From assembly GCF_001562415.1 (NCBI RefSeq), contig NZ_LOEE01000019.1, positions 124,001-188,000 of the forward strand: a stretch of DNA of 64,000 nt, written 5' to 3'. The notes under the pieces were generated by a model. It was not told the DNA's origin and did not search any database. It worked only from the letters and a program-made list of their open reading frames with translations. Shown here piece after piece: positions 25,101 to 34,151 of the stretch. This DNA comes from Thermotalea metallivorans (GTDB lineage Bacteria > Bacillota > Clostridia > Peptostreptococcales > Thermotaleaceae). Position 1 is the first letter of the stretch. Each line of letters begins with the position of its first letter. The position numbers and the translations under genes are program-made.

Positions 25101-28100
25101 TTTCAGACGCGCTCAAATCCTTCGGCTGCACCTTTTCCAGTGCCTTGACGTTTATACAGTAGATGTCGGGATGCATTTCGGCAAACCGCCGGGCGGTTTT
25201 GAGCTTCTCCCGCACATTGCCGGACAGGTATTCATCCGCCGTTTCATAATGCGCTTTCCCATTGGCGTCCGGCTTTTCGGGATTGCGGAAGACCACGCCT
25301 TCCAGGTCTTTAACAATTTGTTCCTCAGAAAGTCCGGTCAGGCTCTGCATGAAGGCCATATCGACACGGGCTTTTTCCGCGATGGAGATGGCCAGCGCTT
25401 CGGTGGCGGTGTCTACATGGGTGACTACGGTGCGCTGCCGGATAGTGCGCTTGGTGAACATATCCGCCTTGCGCTCCAGATTCCCGTCCTCGTCCAGAAT
25501 TTCAAGCGAGCAGAGCAGGCAGTAGGAAGAATCATCCGAAAAGGCCATGTTGTTGCCGCGGCTGCTTAACAGTCCGTATTTTGCAGTAAACTCATCATAC
25601 AGCTTATTCAGCTTGCGCTGCTGTTCCCGGATTATTTCATCGGTGCAATCCTCGGTCTGGTACTCGATCAGCTCGCGCACGCAGTCCCGAATGGCGATCA
25701 TGCCCTTGATGCGGTTCGCCGCCGTAACGGAGACTTCCACCTTGTTCATCCGGCTGTTTTCGCGATAGTAGATCTCGCCGTTCACGACGGTGTAGCTGAA
25801 ATTTTTCACGTTCGGGTCTGCCGGAATGGAGGTATCTTCTTCCTCGGCTATTTCGTCCGGCTCATACTCGGTGATTTCCGCATGGATGTTCTCCAGGGCT
25901 TCGCGGAGCAGCCCGGCAAGGTCGGCGTTTTCAAAGGGACGGCAGGTGGTTTCTTTGGCATTGCCGTACATCATGTCATCGTAGGCCATCGTGCCCAGCA
26001 CCATGTCGGGGTTCTCGGCAAAATAGCTGTTGATGGGGATACCGTCCTTGGTAGTGGAGAGATGTACCCAGTCCGGTTCGATGTCGATCACGCGGTCGCG
26101 CTTCTGTAAAAAGAGGATGTCTGTTGTAACCTGTGTGCCTGCGTTATCGTAAAATGCATTGTTGGGCAGCCGGACAGCGCCCAAAAGCTCTGCACGCTGT
26201 GCAATGTACTTGCGCACTTCGGGGTTTTGCTTATCCATCGTGCCCTTGGAAGTGATAAAGGCGATGATGCCGCCGGGACGCACCTTATCCAGCGTCTTTG
26301 CGAAGAAATAGTCGTGAATGTAGAAATGGTATTTGTCATACTTTTTATCTGCCACGCCGTAGCTGCCGAAGGGAACATTGCCGATGGCCAGGTCGAAAAA
26401 GCTGTCGGGCAGGCTGGTTTCCTCAAAGCCCTGCACCGCAATGTTGGCCTGCTGGTAAAGCTGCCTGGCAATCCGGCCCGTGATGCTGTCCAGCTCCACG
26501 CCGTACAGCTTTGAATTCCTCATGCTGTCGGGGATGAGGCCGAAAAAGTTGCCGATGCCGCAGGCCGGCTCCAGGATGTTGCCCGTCTTAAAGCCCATGT
26601 TTTCCAGGCAGGCATACATGGCTTTGATGACGGTGGGGGAAGTATAATGGGCGTTTAAGGTGGAAGCTCTTGCGGAAGCATATTCTTCCTCGGTAAGCAG
26701 CTCCTTCAGTTCGGCATATTCCTTTGCCCACTGGGTGTTGTTCTCGTCAAAGGCTTGCGGCAGGCCGCCCCAACCCACATAACGGGACAGGATTTCCTGT
26801 TCCTCCGGTGTGGCAAGTCGGTTTTCTTTTTCCAGCCAGTTTAACAGCCGGATGGCGGCGACGTTCCAGCTGTATTTGGTCTTTGCGCCGCCATGTCCCA
26901 GCATGTCGTCGGTGATGCGGTAATTGATGCGCGGCTGATGGGGTTTTGGTGTTTCCGGCTTGAGGTCAATGATGACTTTGGAGACTTCGCCGCCTCGTGT
27001 TTTTTGCCATATTAGTTCTTTCGCCTGTTCCAAAACGCCGCGTACAAACTCGATGCTTTCGCTGCGGAAAATGGGGAAGCCCGTGCTTTGCTGGAAGGTG
27101 ATGTCCCGCAGGCTAACCGTTCCGGCTTCCTCGTCAATAGCATCGATGATATAGCGGCGGTCCTCAATGGAAAGCTCCATGCCCGCGGCAATTTCTTTTT
27201 CGGCAGGTTCCTTTTCCTCTTGCTCGGTTTGACTTTCCGGCAGCTCCAGGCCCAATTCCACATCGTGCTTTACACCTTCACTGCTGCTCTTGATAGTGGC
27301 GGTATCGCCCTCGCTGGGGATGGTAATGCCGCCGGTTTCCCGCATCCATTCCGGCGCACCGGGATCATCGGCATGAATCGTGATGCTGTCCCTCGAATCC
27401 GCCAAATGATCCTGGTATACCCGCCGGAACACATCCTCATGGAGCCACTCCCTAAACTGCGGCAGGTTGTTGTAGGCTTCATAAAAATCCGGGTGCTCCT
27501 CCCTCATAGAAAGAACAATGCGGTCGATGGCGGCGTCCAGCTCTCGTTTTGCGCTGTCGGGGTCGGTATCCCTGTCCCGCAGGTAGGGGTAGATTTCGTC
27601 TGTCCGCACCCTGCCGACGATTTCAGGCAGGTACGTCCGGTACAGCGTGCGGGGAGATGGCGTTTCCGTTTTTTCTTCAGCCGGCTGCTCCGGCGCAATG
27701 AGATGGTTGTTTAACGGATTATCCCGCAGCATCCGTTCAAAGGCTTCCCGCGGAAGCTCTTTGACGAGCAGGGGATAACGAGTGTCCCGCAATTGCACCG
27801 TGCTGCCGTCAAAGGATAAAATCTCGTATTCCTCCGCGCCGAGATACACCGAATCGCCAAGGCAAAAGGCATATTTCGCCTCATTCTTTGGCGGCGGCTC
27901 CGGTTCGGCAGAGGTTGGCTCCTGGTTCAGGGTTTGCCGGGCATAGGCTTCCTCGGCAAGCTGCCGGCGGCGTTCCTCCATTTCCTGCTGCACGGCAGGC
28001 AGACGCTCTTTTTCCTTGCTGTTTAAGTATCGATCGGAGGCGATCAACTCGCCAAGGCGTTTTGCAACCTGGTTCCAGGACAGTCTCAGATCAGGATTTG

Positions 28101-29580
28101 ATATAAAGCTGCCGCTTTTGCTGATGGAAATTCCCTTGCCGTCGTGCCATGTGTATCCCTGGGTTCCATCGGTGAAAATATGCGTACCGCCGCCGGTTCC
28201 GTATTCACGCTTTAAAAAGTCAATGGTTTCCTTTGGGGCATGCTGCTCCCGGTAGTGCAGGCAAACACGGAATTTGCCGTCCTGAAAGCCGGTACCCTTG
28301 CAAAGCACATGGTCGATTTCTTCCTGTGAAATAGAAAAAGCGGAGGATTTTTCGTCCTCCGCCTGTTCTATGGCTTCAATTTGCTGCTCTGCGGTAGGGA
28401 AAAGGGTTAGCTGTACACCAGCTCCGCCAGCACCGTTTCCTCCGCCGAGTGCCGCAGGTTGTTCATGTGTCCCGTCCAGCCCATCGGGTCGGCCGCTTTG
28501 TCCGGCGCGGGGCTGCTCGTGAGGAGCTTCGCCGTGATTCTCTCGATCCGTTCCTTCGCCGTCCGGTCGATCTCCGCGAGGTGTTCCGTCAGCCTGCCCG
28601 ACAGCATCAGGCTGGCGTACATCCCTTTCCGGTGGTTTTTCAGATATGTTTTGCGCAACTTCCCATATTTGCCGATGTGCGTTTCTTCCTCCGGCAGCGC
28701 CAGGTCGGGTATCAGATAATCGCCCTGCATTGTGTAGGTCAGTTCCATCTTCACCATTCCTTTCATCCTTTCTGCTTTCATTGTGCCCTGCACCCTGATT
28801 TTTTGCAATTGTGCGGATTTGTTTCCTTTCCGTTTTTTGCAGGTCTTTGACCGTTGCCTCGATTTCCCTAAGCAGCATTTCGGAAATATCGCTTGCGGCG
28901 GCTCCCAACCTGGATACGGTATCGAGGGTATTGAAATTCACAACGCCCTGAAAATCCTCAAAGCTAAAAAAATTATCGGCGGGACAGCCGCAGCGGACTA
29001 AGAGCATGTAAGCCACGGAGCTTCTAAGGGCATCCTTGAAGATGACTTCCACGTTCAAGCCGTCCAGTTCCTCCAGAAAGCTGTTCTCCCGGCAGTACAT
29101 AAGGTCGGAAAGATAATCCGCATAATTATCCTCCACGGCATTGAAGGCGGCTGAAACCAGCGCAGAGGGAATATTGCTCTTATCATTGAGGTCGCCGAAG
29201 GAATTTTCCAGCGTTTCCGTCACGGCCTCCGCATATCTATCCTGCATAGACCAAAGGGCAGGGGGACGGTTATACCGGCTGTTGGTGTCCGATACGTCGA
29301 AAACATGGCGCAGGCTCAACCAGCCTCCGCTGTCGTCGATGAGGGCGATGCCTTTCGCTCCCCTGTTTACCCATCTGCCGAGCTTCCGGTTCCATATCTC
29401 AATGGGAGCGCAGGCCGTCGCGTCGGGGCGCTGCGCGTAAATCAAAAGCTGGTCCTGAAACGGGTATTTATAGTTCCATGCCGCCGTTTTCAGAAAGGAA
29501 GTCCAGTTGACTGGATTTCTTGTGACGCTGTGGGCCGTCCTTTGCGAAAGCTCCGTAATCAGTTGCAGTTTCGTCGCCAA
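22120..29580 (-). CDS. LtrC-like giant protein: N6-methylase plus SNF2 helicase
   Basis: 2486 residues. Seen in order: an ArdC/LtrC-like N-terminal region (MATKLQLITELSQRTAHSVTRNP), a hydrophilic linker (residues about 260-391) rich in Gly, Arg, Asp and His, an N6-adenine methylase (LEPACGIGNF near 1002, GNVPFGSYG near 1070) and an SNF2-type helicase (GAGKT near 1680, VDEAD near 1842, RSGRIIRQGNQ C-terminal motif VI). Known in conjugative elements as an antirestriction and DNA-processing protein, methylating incoming DNA. The linker is also read in another frame as TnpV. Confidence 0.92.
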   Translation of the reverse strand: MATKLQLITELSQRTAHSVTRNPVNWTSFLKTAAWNYKYPFQDQLLIYAQRPDATACAPIEIWNRKLGRWVNRGAKGIALIDDSGGWLSLRHVFDVSDTNSRYNRPPALWSMQDRYAEAVTETLENSFGDLNDKSNIPSALVSAAFNAVEDNYADYLSDLMYCRENSFLEELDGLNVEVIFKDALRSSVAYMLLVRCGCPADNFFSFEDFQGVVNFNTLDTVSRLGAAASDISEMLLREIEATVKDLQKTERKQIRTIAKNQGAGHNESRKDERNGEDGTDLHNAGRLSDTRPGAAGGRNAHRQIWEVAQNISEKPPERDVRQPDAVGQADGTPRGDRPDGEGTDRENHGEAPHEQPRAGQSGRPDGLDGTHEQPAALGGGNGAGGAGVQLTLFPTAEQQIEAIEQAEDEKSSAFSISQEEIDHVLCKGTGFQDGKFRVCLHYREQHAPKETIDFLKREYGTGGGTHIFTDGTQGYTWHDGKGISISKSGSFISNPDLRLSWNQVAKRLGELIASDRYLNSKEKERLPAVQQEMEERRRQLAEEAYARQTLNQEPTSAEPEPPPKNEAKYAFCLGDSVYLGAEEYEILSFDGSTVQLRDTRYPLLVKELPREAFERMLRDNPLNNHLIAPEQPAEEKTETPSPRTLYRTYLPEIVGRVRTDEIYPYLRDRDTDPDSAKRELDAAIDRIVLSMREEHPDFYEAYNNLPQFREWLHEDVFRRVYQDHLADSRDSITIHADDPGAPEWMRETGGITIPSEGDTATIKSSSEGVKHDVELGLELPESQTEQEEKEPAEKEIAAGMELSIEDRRYIIDAIDEEAGTVSLRDITFQQSTGFPIFRSESIEFVRGVLEQAKELIWQKTRGGEVSKVIIDLKPETPKPHQPRINYRITDDMLGHGGAKTKYSWNVAAIRLLNWLEKENRLATPEEQEILSRYVGWGGLPQAFDENNTQWAKEYAELKELLTEEEYASARASTLNAHYTSPTVIKAMYACLENMGFKTGNILEPACGIGNFFGLIPDSMRNSKLYGVELDSITGRIARQLYQQANIAVQGFEETSLPDSFFDLAIGNVPFGSYGVADKKYDKYHFYIHDYFFAKTLDKVRPGGIIAFITSKGTMDKQNPEVRKYIAQRAELLGAVRLPNNAFYDNAGTQVTTDILFLQKRDRVIDIEPDWVHLSTTKDGIPINSYFAENPDMVLGTMAYDDMMYGNAKETTCRPFENADLAGLLREALENIHAEITEYEPDEIAEEEDTSIPADPNVKNFSYTVVNGEIYYRENSRMNKVEVSVTAANRIKGMIAIRDCVRELIEYQTEDCTDEIIREQQRKLNKLYDEFTAKYGLLSSRGNNMAFSDDSSYCLLCSLEILDEDGNLERKADMFTKRTIRQRTVVTHVDTATEALAISIAEKARVDMAFMQSLTGLSEEQIVKDLEGVVFRNPEKPDANGKAHYETADEYLSGNVREKLKTARRFAEMHPDIYCINVKALEKVQPKDLSASEIDVRLGATWLPPDVIKDFIFELLETPYMYRRYIDVFYSSYTANWNVKGKNDDRSGNIKANVTFGTSRINAYKIIEETLNLRDVRIFDTVEEDGVEKRVLNKKETAIAQQKQEAIKEAFQSWIWKDPRRRERLTRIYNDRFNAVRPREYDGSHIRFTGMNPEITLRKHQVDAVAHILYGGNTLLAHCVGAGKTYEMAAAAMESKHLGLCNKSLFVVPNHLTEQWAAEFLQLYPSANILVATKKDFETKNRKKFCARIATGDYDAVIIGHSQFEKIPISMERQKRLLEEQIAEITSGIRELKEERGERYAIKQLEKTKKTLKLKLDKLNDTSRKDDVVTFEELGVDRLFVDEADFYKNLFLYTKMRNVAGLSQTEAQKSSDLFMKCRYLDELTDGRGVIFATGTPISNSITEMYTMQRYLQYETLRKNGLQHFDCWASTFGETVTAIELAPEGTGYRAKTRFARFYNLPELMNMFKEIADIKTADMLNLPVPKANYHNIAVKPSKFQQDMVAELAERAERVRAKLVEPYEDNMLKITNDGRKLALDQRLMSPMLPDHEDSKVNACVENVFRLWQENSDKKLTQLVFCDLSIPKNDGNFNVYDDVRQKLIARGVPDDEVAFIHDADTEAKKKELFAKVRKGQVRILLGSTFKMGAGTNVQDRLIALHDLDCPWRPRDLEQRSGRIIRQGNQNEEVHIFRYVTENTFDAYLYQILENKQRFISQIMTSKSPVRSAEDIDETALSYAEVKALATGNPYIREKMDLDIQVSKLKLLKANHLSQRYALEDRLLKHYPQQIKSTEERIAGYEKDLALYERHSASKSVEDGTEDSKFPGMTVKDVLYTEKAKAGAAILEACKLMTSPEPQELGSYMGFSMLFSFDGFNKQYQITLRGALSHTATLGTDIHGNITRLNNALAEIPKKLEYCREQLKTLRQQMETAKEQIDIPFEKEQELQAKSARLAELNILLNMDKHENEVFDGEPDEDMDIPEKKAVGYER
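28407..28748 (-). CDS. tnpV: TnpV-family protein overprinted inside the giant gene
   Basis: 113-residue protein on the same strand as the LtrC-like gene, shifted by one base. It carries the TnpV family features in order: GDYLIPDLALPEEE, IGKYGKLRKTYLKNHR, LSGRLTEHLAEIDRTAKERIE and WTGHMNNLRHSAEETVLAEL. Start at 28748 behind AAAGGA is tentative; upstream in-frame starts exist. The entire gene lies within codons of the hydrophilic linker of the larger protein. TnpV accompanies Tn4451-type elements; its function is unknown. Confidence 0.8.
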   Translation of the reverse strand: MELTYTMQGDYLIPDLALPEEETHIGKYGKLRKTYLKNHRKGMYASLMLSGRLTEHLAEIDRTAKERIERITAKLLTSSPAPDKAADPMGWTGHMNNLRHSAEETVLAELVYS

Positions 29581-29592
29581 CTCTATCCCTCC

Positions 29593-29892
29593 TTATCGTT
29601 CCGGCACGCGGCTTTTCTTTTCGGCTTGTCCCGCCATTTTTTCGTTGGTGTCCTTTTCCTGCCGGAGACTTCTCAAATAATGAATTTCATCCAGCGCACG
29701 ATTGCACAAATCTTCAAGGGCGGTCATACGGTCATTGCAGTAATGCCCCCAGTAGTAGTTCTTTTCACCCTTTTTGCATTTCCAGGTCACAAATTTGGCG
29801 GGAGCATTTTCGTTCTGCCCGATGACAAATTCCGTATTTCCTATGGTTAACCGGTCGGTAATGACATAACCGGCATTGATTTCCTGATCCAT
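29593..29892 (-). CDS. Small ICE-associated hypothetical protein
   Basis: 99-residue soluble protein (MDQEINAGYVITDRLTIGNTEFVIGQNE) after AGGAGG, 12 bp before the giant gene and on the same strand. Two Tyr-Trp-containing segments (NYYWGHYCND) and a helical, charged C-terminus. A recurrent companion of LtrC-like genes in my memory; no function known. Confidence 0.7.
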   Translation of the reverse strand: MDQEINAGYVITDRLTIGNTEFVIGQNENAPAKFVTWKCKKGEKNYYWGHYCNDRMTALEDLCNRALDEIHYLRSLRQEKDTNEKMAGQAEKKSRVPER

Positions 29893-29954
29893 GTTTTAAA
29901 ACCTCCTAACGCTCCGGCTCATTTTCATTCTCACTCCAATCTATATGGCAGGCA

Positions 29955-29981
29955 AAAAGGGACGGTGTTGCCGCCCCTTTT
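29955..29981 (-). terminator. Intrinsic terminator after the Tad operon
   Basis: On the minus strand the arms AAAAGGGGCGG / CCGTCCCTTTT with a five-base loop are followed by T residues. It lies just downstream of the 29-residue membrane peptide gene, marking the end of the pilus operon. Confidence 0.6.
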
Positions 29982-29993
29982 GCTGTTCTGCCG

Positions 29994-30083
29994 TTATTTC
30001 TTTTTCCGCTTAATGTGCAGATACACCGCGCCGCCGATAATTATCAGGCACAACACAATGGCCAGTATCGTTTTTAATTCCAC
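29994..30083 (-). CDS. 29-residue single-span membrane peptide
   Basis: Very short gene: GTG start at 30083 eight bases after AGGAGG, one transmembrane helix (ILAIVLCLIIIGGAVYL) and a basic tail (HIKRKKK). It sits between the prepilin peptidase and the terminator, so it belongs to the end of the pilus operon. The ribosome binding site and topology argue for a real product. Confidence 0.55.
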   Translation of the reverse strand: MELKTILAIVLCLIIIGGAVYLHIKRKKK

Positions 30084-30105
30084 GAAATCACCTCCTGCTA
30101 CTTAA

Positions 30106-30525
30106 TCAGCAGCAAATCAGTCCATATATAAAAAGAACACCGGCATACGTGAAAAAACCGATGCCCAAAAACACGGCCAATGGGACACTCTTTTGCTTTG
30201 TCACTTTTGCATAGATGCAGGCGGGAACAAGCGCAAAAAAGAGGATGGCCGCAAGGGAGTACAGGCCGAAACAAAAGCCCATTGCCGCCGTCAGTTTGAT
30301 GTCGCCGCCTCCGACACCGCCATATTTGACGGCAAGAAGGAACAGGCACAATCCCGGCAGCAAGAATCCCGCAATCCGCTCAAGCAGGGTAGGATATGGC
30401 AGCAGGAAAGCGGATGTACCGCCGATCAAGAGAATGGCTATCCACGTCCAATCGGGGATGATCCGCTTTCTAAAATCCGTGATGGCCGCCCATACAAGGG
30501 GAGCGGCGCAAAGCAGCATAGCCAT
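30106..30525 (-). CDS. TadV/CpaA-type prepilin peptidase
   Basis: 139-residue polytopic membrane protein of peptidase family A24. The two catalytic Asp residues are visible: one in AAITDFRKRIIPD near residue 17 and one in GGGDIKL near 75. It lacks the extra N-terminal methylase domain, as TadV/CpaA enzymes do. ATG at 30525 overlaps the stop of the CARDB gene, so it is translationally coupled. It should process the Flp-type pilins encoded upstream. Confidence 0.88.
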   Translation of the reverse strand: MAMLLCAAPLVWAAITDFRKRIIPDWTWIAILLIGGTSAFLLPYPTLLERIAGFLLPGLCLFLLAVKYGGVGGGDIKLTAAMGFCFGLYSLAAILFFALVPACIYAKVTKQKSVPLAVFLGIGFFTYAGVLFIYGLICC

Positions 30526-30527
30526 AT

Positions 30528-33500
30528 TCAGTTCCCCGTGGTGACATCATCGGAATACATGCTGTCAACCACAAATATTTTTAGTTCTCCTCCGGTTATC
30601 CATTTGGACAGGGTGCCTCCGGGAGTATGCACGTCGGTAACAAGGAGTTGTACGATATAGTCCCTGTTGTCGGGGAACCACACCGGAATGTATTGCTTTT
30701 TATACCGGAACGGGGATGCGGGATTCTCCCGGAAAGTAAAATGATTCGTACTGTCGGACATCAACGGAATGGCTGTTTCATAGCGATATTGCGGCAGATA
30801 CACCTCCGCTGTCTGCGCGGCGGTGATCAGCTCCGGCCTGTCATAGTTGGTGTTCACGGTAGCAGTGACGCTGATGGAAAAGCCGTAGCCCGATTTAAGA
30901 TAGCCCTTTGCCTTTGTGTCATAGTCCAGCACGGCGGTGGCTTTCAGTTCCGCGTAAAACTGCCGCCATACAAATCGGCCGTTTTCATAACGCTGTTCCC
31001 ACCATGTCACCCTGGGCTGATCGCTTCTTTGCGGCGGTGCAGGGATGGTCCTGCTTTCTTCCGGCTCGTCATAGGTTACATTTTTGATGACTGCTTTTTG
31101 GGTATAGGTGTTGTTGGCGGCGGTGGTTTCATTGTCCAAAGTTTGGTCGGGATTGATGGTGGCAACCAGGGTGATGTTTTTATCGGCCTGGACATTGGGG
31201 GTATTCCATTTAACCGATGCGACGTTCCAGGTGTCTTGCTCCATGACCACGGCATTCACACGCTTTTTGACCGAGAGCTCCGGGATTTCAAACAGGACGG
31301 AAACCTTTTGTCCCGGCGTAAAGTCCAGGTCCCCTTTATTGGATACCTTGACGGTGCTGATAACCGTCTGGTTTTCCTTGTATTGGTCGGGCGTTATCCG
31401 CTGTACATCCAGGTCATAGGGACGTTCTGTCACCATGATTTCCGCCGTAGCCTGATTGTTGCCGGTGTTGGTATCCCTGTAATCCGCAGGCGGTGATATC
31501 TGTGTCGATAAATGAATGGTTGTGCCTTTTTTCCCCGCCGTGCTTTTGACAGCATAAGCCTTGGTTTCATAGGCTTTAAAATCTGCCGTCGATGGCACTG
31601 TGGAAACTGCCTTGCCGTCGATAGAAGCGTTCAATCTCACTCCTGACAGCGGTTTGTCTGTGGAATTGGCAAAGTACACGGTAAAGCTGTATTCCTCCTG
31701 CTCGTAGACTGTGGGCGGGCAGGATAGGTTTGCCCATATGTCGCACAGTTTTTCTGAAGGCACGTTCGGATTGTCCGGGTTATCGGGATTGTCCGGGTTG
31801 TCCGGTGGGTTGTCGGGATTATCGGGCGGATTATCAGGTGGATTGTCAGGATTGCCGGAAGGCTTTTTCACTACAGTGATTTTTGAAACGGCGGTGTTGT
31901 TGACCGGGTTATCATCCCGGAAGCCCTTCGGCGCTGCAATATCGGCCCACAGGTTGTATATTTCGCCCGCGTTTCCCGCCGTGCCTGAAATGGTGAACGA
32001 TTTCGTTTCCCCCGGCTTGAAGCTGCAAGTTTTCGGAATTTGCGTCAAAGCGGCTTCGTTGTTTTTTGCCTGCAAGAGTACATTTTTCAGTTCCGAACTG
32101 GATTGGTTGGTAAAGCTCACGGTAAAGCTGTAGCTCTCATGCTCATATACCGTGGGCTGCGCAAGAATGCTTGCCGACAGGTCGCACAGCTTCGGTGAGT
32201 CAGGCGGCTGATCCGGGGGATTATCGGGGTCGTCCGGCTGATCCGGGTTGTCTTTGGGTTCGGGAGTTTTTGTCAGTTCCGGTGCGGGCTTTTCCACCAC
32301 CCTGATGTCTGCCATGGCTGTATTGTTGGACAGATTGCCGTCGATAAAGCCCTCCGGCACACCGATGTTTGCCCACAGGTGTATCACGTCGGCTTTGGTA
32401 TCGGCTGTGCGCTTTATGGTGCAGGTCTTGCTCTCATTGGGTGAAAAGTCCTGCATGGCAGGGATTTCGTTGATCAGAAGGCCGTCCACCGTGCCTCTGA
32501 GGGGTACGTCATAAGCCGGATTATTTCCGCTGTTCATAAAAACTACGGTAAAGGAATAGCTATCCCCACGGTACACTGTAGCAGGGGCACGGATGGCAAC
32601 CGACAGGTCGTTTCCATCACAAGCCTTGAACTTGAAATAGAAGTCTGTCATCGGTATTGTATAATTTATTTTTTGCGTGATGCTGGTTTGGGTTTTACTT
32701 TCTCCATCGGTATATTCGGCGCTCTCCGGCGTGTAGTCCCATTCCAGGCCGCAGTAGATGAAATTTCGGGACAGCCTGATATCGTCTTTCGTAAAAGTAA
32801 CGGATGTGGTTTGATAAGGATAGAGCAGCTCCGGCACTCCCTTGTCCTGGGCCGTGAGCTTCCCATAAACCTCCTGCTTGCTTTCATCGTACCAGGTTGC
32901 GTCCACATCAATCTTGACGGGTGCTTGATAGGTTATTTCTGTGTTCCGCATGGTTTCAAAGGCAATGAGGGCTTTCTCCGTCCAGCCATAGCTGGTAGTC
33001 AACGGTTCAAAATCCGTATTCGTATCATAGGTTCCATAGAGCTTGCCGGAAGAAAAACCGTAAATTTCAACCACCAGGCTGCCCTTTAGAGTGTAAGTGC
33101 CTCCGTCGTGTTTTCCGATCCAACCGGCAATCCGTTCCTGTTCATGGCCGGCAACGGTATTGGCGTTAACAAGGTCGATGCGCTGCGGTTCCGGGAAAGA
33201 TTTCAACAGTGTTTCACCCTCATAGATTTCCTTCACGTTCATGCCGATGGTGCGGTAGCGGGTGTCATAAATGGCTTTGACTTGAAATACCACATTGGCC
33301 GTGACGGTGAGGACAGCACCTTGATCTGTTTTAGCTGTGATGGTATAGGGGCCGCAAGCCTCCTTGTTTTCAATCGTCAGCGTATAGTCCGGAGTTATCG
33401 CTTGGCTTTGGCCGCCATACTCCAGTTGAATATCTGTGAGCGTCCCGGTTTTAGCCGTGACACGGATAGGGATTTCTGCCGGAAAATGCTCTACGGCTAC

Positions 33501-33644
33501 CACACCGCTTTCGGTTTGCAGGCTGTCGATGGGAGAGGTGACATTGATTTCAATGTCGCTGCCCGATGCGGCAAACGCCTTGGCGGAAAAGAGCAGGCAG
33601 CAAACAAATACAAGCGGCATGGCTAAAATATACTTTCGTTTCAT
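30528..33644 (-). CDS. Large secreted CARDB-repeat surface protein of the Tad locus
   Basis: 1038 residues with a Sec signal peptide (MKRKYILAMPLVFVCCLLFSAKAFA). After an N-terminal beta-rich region of about 340 residues there are three similar modules (CDLSASILAQPTVYEHESYSF type) at roughly 345-455, 485-590 and 625-735, separated by linkers rich in Pro, Asp and Asn, and a fourth CARDB-like domain at about 740-850. No sortase motif or membrane anchor is seen. It lies between pilin-type genes and the prepilin peptidase, with start and stop overlaps on both sides, so it is likely a pilus-associated adhesin. Confidence 0.8.
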   Translation of the reverse strand: MKRKYILAMPLVFVCCLLFSAKAFAASGSDIEINVTSPIDSLQTESGVVAVEHFPAEIPIRVTAKTGTLTDIQLEYGGQSQAITPDYTLTIENKEACGPYTITAKTDQGAVLTVTANVVFQVKAIYDTRYRTIGMNVKEIYEGETLLKSFPEPQRIDLVNANTVAGHEQERIAGWIGKHDGGTYTLKGSLVVEIYGFSSGKLYGTYDTNTDFEPLTTSYGWTEKALIAFETMRNTEITYQAPVKIDVDATWYDESKQEVYGKLTAQDKGVPELLYPYQTTSVTFTKDDIRLSRNFIYCGLEWDYTPESAEYTDGESKTQTSITQKINYTIPMTDFYFKFKACDGNDLSVAIRAPATVYRGDSYSFTVVFMNSGNNPAYDVPLRGTVDGLLINEIPAMQDFSPNESKTCTIKRTADTKADVIHLWANIGVPEGFIDGNLSNNTAMADIRVVEKPAPELTKTPEPKDNPDQPDDPDNPPDQPPDSPKLCDLSASILAQPTVYEHESYSFTVSFTNQSSSELKNVLLQAKNNEAALTQIPKTCSFKPGETKSFTISGTAGNAGEIYNLWADIAAPKGFRDDNPVNNTAVSKITVVKKPSGNPDNPPDNPPDNPDNPPDNPDNPDNPDNPNVPSEKLCDIWANLSCPPTVYEQEEYSFTVYFANSTDKPLSGVRLNASIDGKAVSTVPSTADFKAYETKAYAVKSTAGKKGTTIHLSTQISPPADYRDTNTGNNQATAEIMVTERPYDLDVQRITPDQYKENQTVISTVKVSNKGDLDFTPGQKVSVLFEIPELSVKKRVNAVVMEQDTWNVASVKWNTPNVQADKNITLVATINPDQTLDNETTAANNTYTQKAVIKNVTYDEPEESRTIPAPPQRSDQPRVTWWEQRYENGRFVWRQFYAELKATAVLDYDTKAKGYLKSGYGFSISVTATVNTNYDRPELITAAQTAEVYLPQYRYETAIPLMSDSTNHFTFRENPASPFRYKKQYIPVWFPDNRDYIVQLLVTDVHTPGGTLSKWITGGELKIFVVDSMYSDDVTTGN
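31767..31855 (-). repeat. Tandem PDNP-coding repeat
   Basis: About ten copies of a 9-12 base unit encoding Pro-Asp-Asn (with Pro-Pro variants) between the second and third repeat modules of the CARDB protein. A flexible spacer and a likely site of length change by slippage. Confidence 0.75.
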
Positions 33645-34126
33645 TCGGAACCTCCTTCCTCAATTCTGTTGTTGACGCTGGATATAGTGAAGGGAAGCCG
33701 CACCTCGCCGGTCAGGAAGCTGAAAATGCTGCGGGTTTTCAGAGTCCCTTTCAGTGTCAGCCGGGGCGGTTCGTCGGTGGTATTCAGGCTTTCAATTTCA
33801 AGCTTATAAACCCATTGATTGCCGGCATATTTGTTTAACCCCGAATCCAGCCCCATGCTTTCGTGCAAATATTCGTACAGTGTTTCCTCCGCAAGGGCGC
33901 TGTCCATCCGCGAATAGCCGTCCCTGCGGTATTCGTCCAGCATGGCGTATTCCACAGAGTCGTTTACCCCGCGCTGGAGAACGTATTCCACCTGCTGGTA
34001 AAGGCTTTCCATGCGGAAATACTCGATCAGGATGGCGGCAAGGGTGAGGATGAAAAAGACGAGGATGAGAATAAACACAAAAGCGTCGCCCCTACGGTTG
34101 TTCATAATGCGTTTGAAATTGCCCAC
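33641..34126 (-). CDS. TadE/TadF-like pseudopilin
   Basis: 161-residue protein: a short basic N-terminus (MGNFKRIMNNRRGDAF), one hydrophobic helix (VFILILVFFILTLAAILI) and an extracellular domain, the pattern of TadE/TadF minor pilins. Starts at a GTG after AGGAGG; ends overlapping the CARDB gene. Confidence 0.75.
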   Translation of the reverse strand: MGNFKRIMNNRRGDAFVFILILVFFILTLAAILIEYFRMESLYQQVEYVLQRGVNDSVEYAMLDEYRRDGYSRMDSALAEETLYEYLHESMGLDSGLNKYAGNQWVYKLEIESLNTTDEPPRLTLKGTLKTRSIFSFLTGEVRLPFTISSVNNRIEEGGSE

Positions 34127-34151
34127 AGGTTTCCCCTCCTTTCCGGCATCT

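Noticed and set aside
24259-25569. 436-residue open frame on the plus strand
   Set aside because: Lies opposite the LtrC-like gene, has no ribosome binding site and no family; it is the antisense shadow of GC-rich coding sequence.
31767-31855. Short tandem repeats as a CRISPR array
   Set aside because: Units of 9-12 bases without spacers, in frame in a secreted protein; they encode Pro-Asp-Asn linkers.
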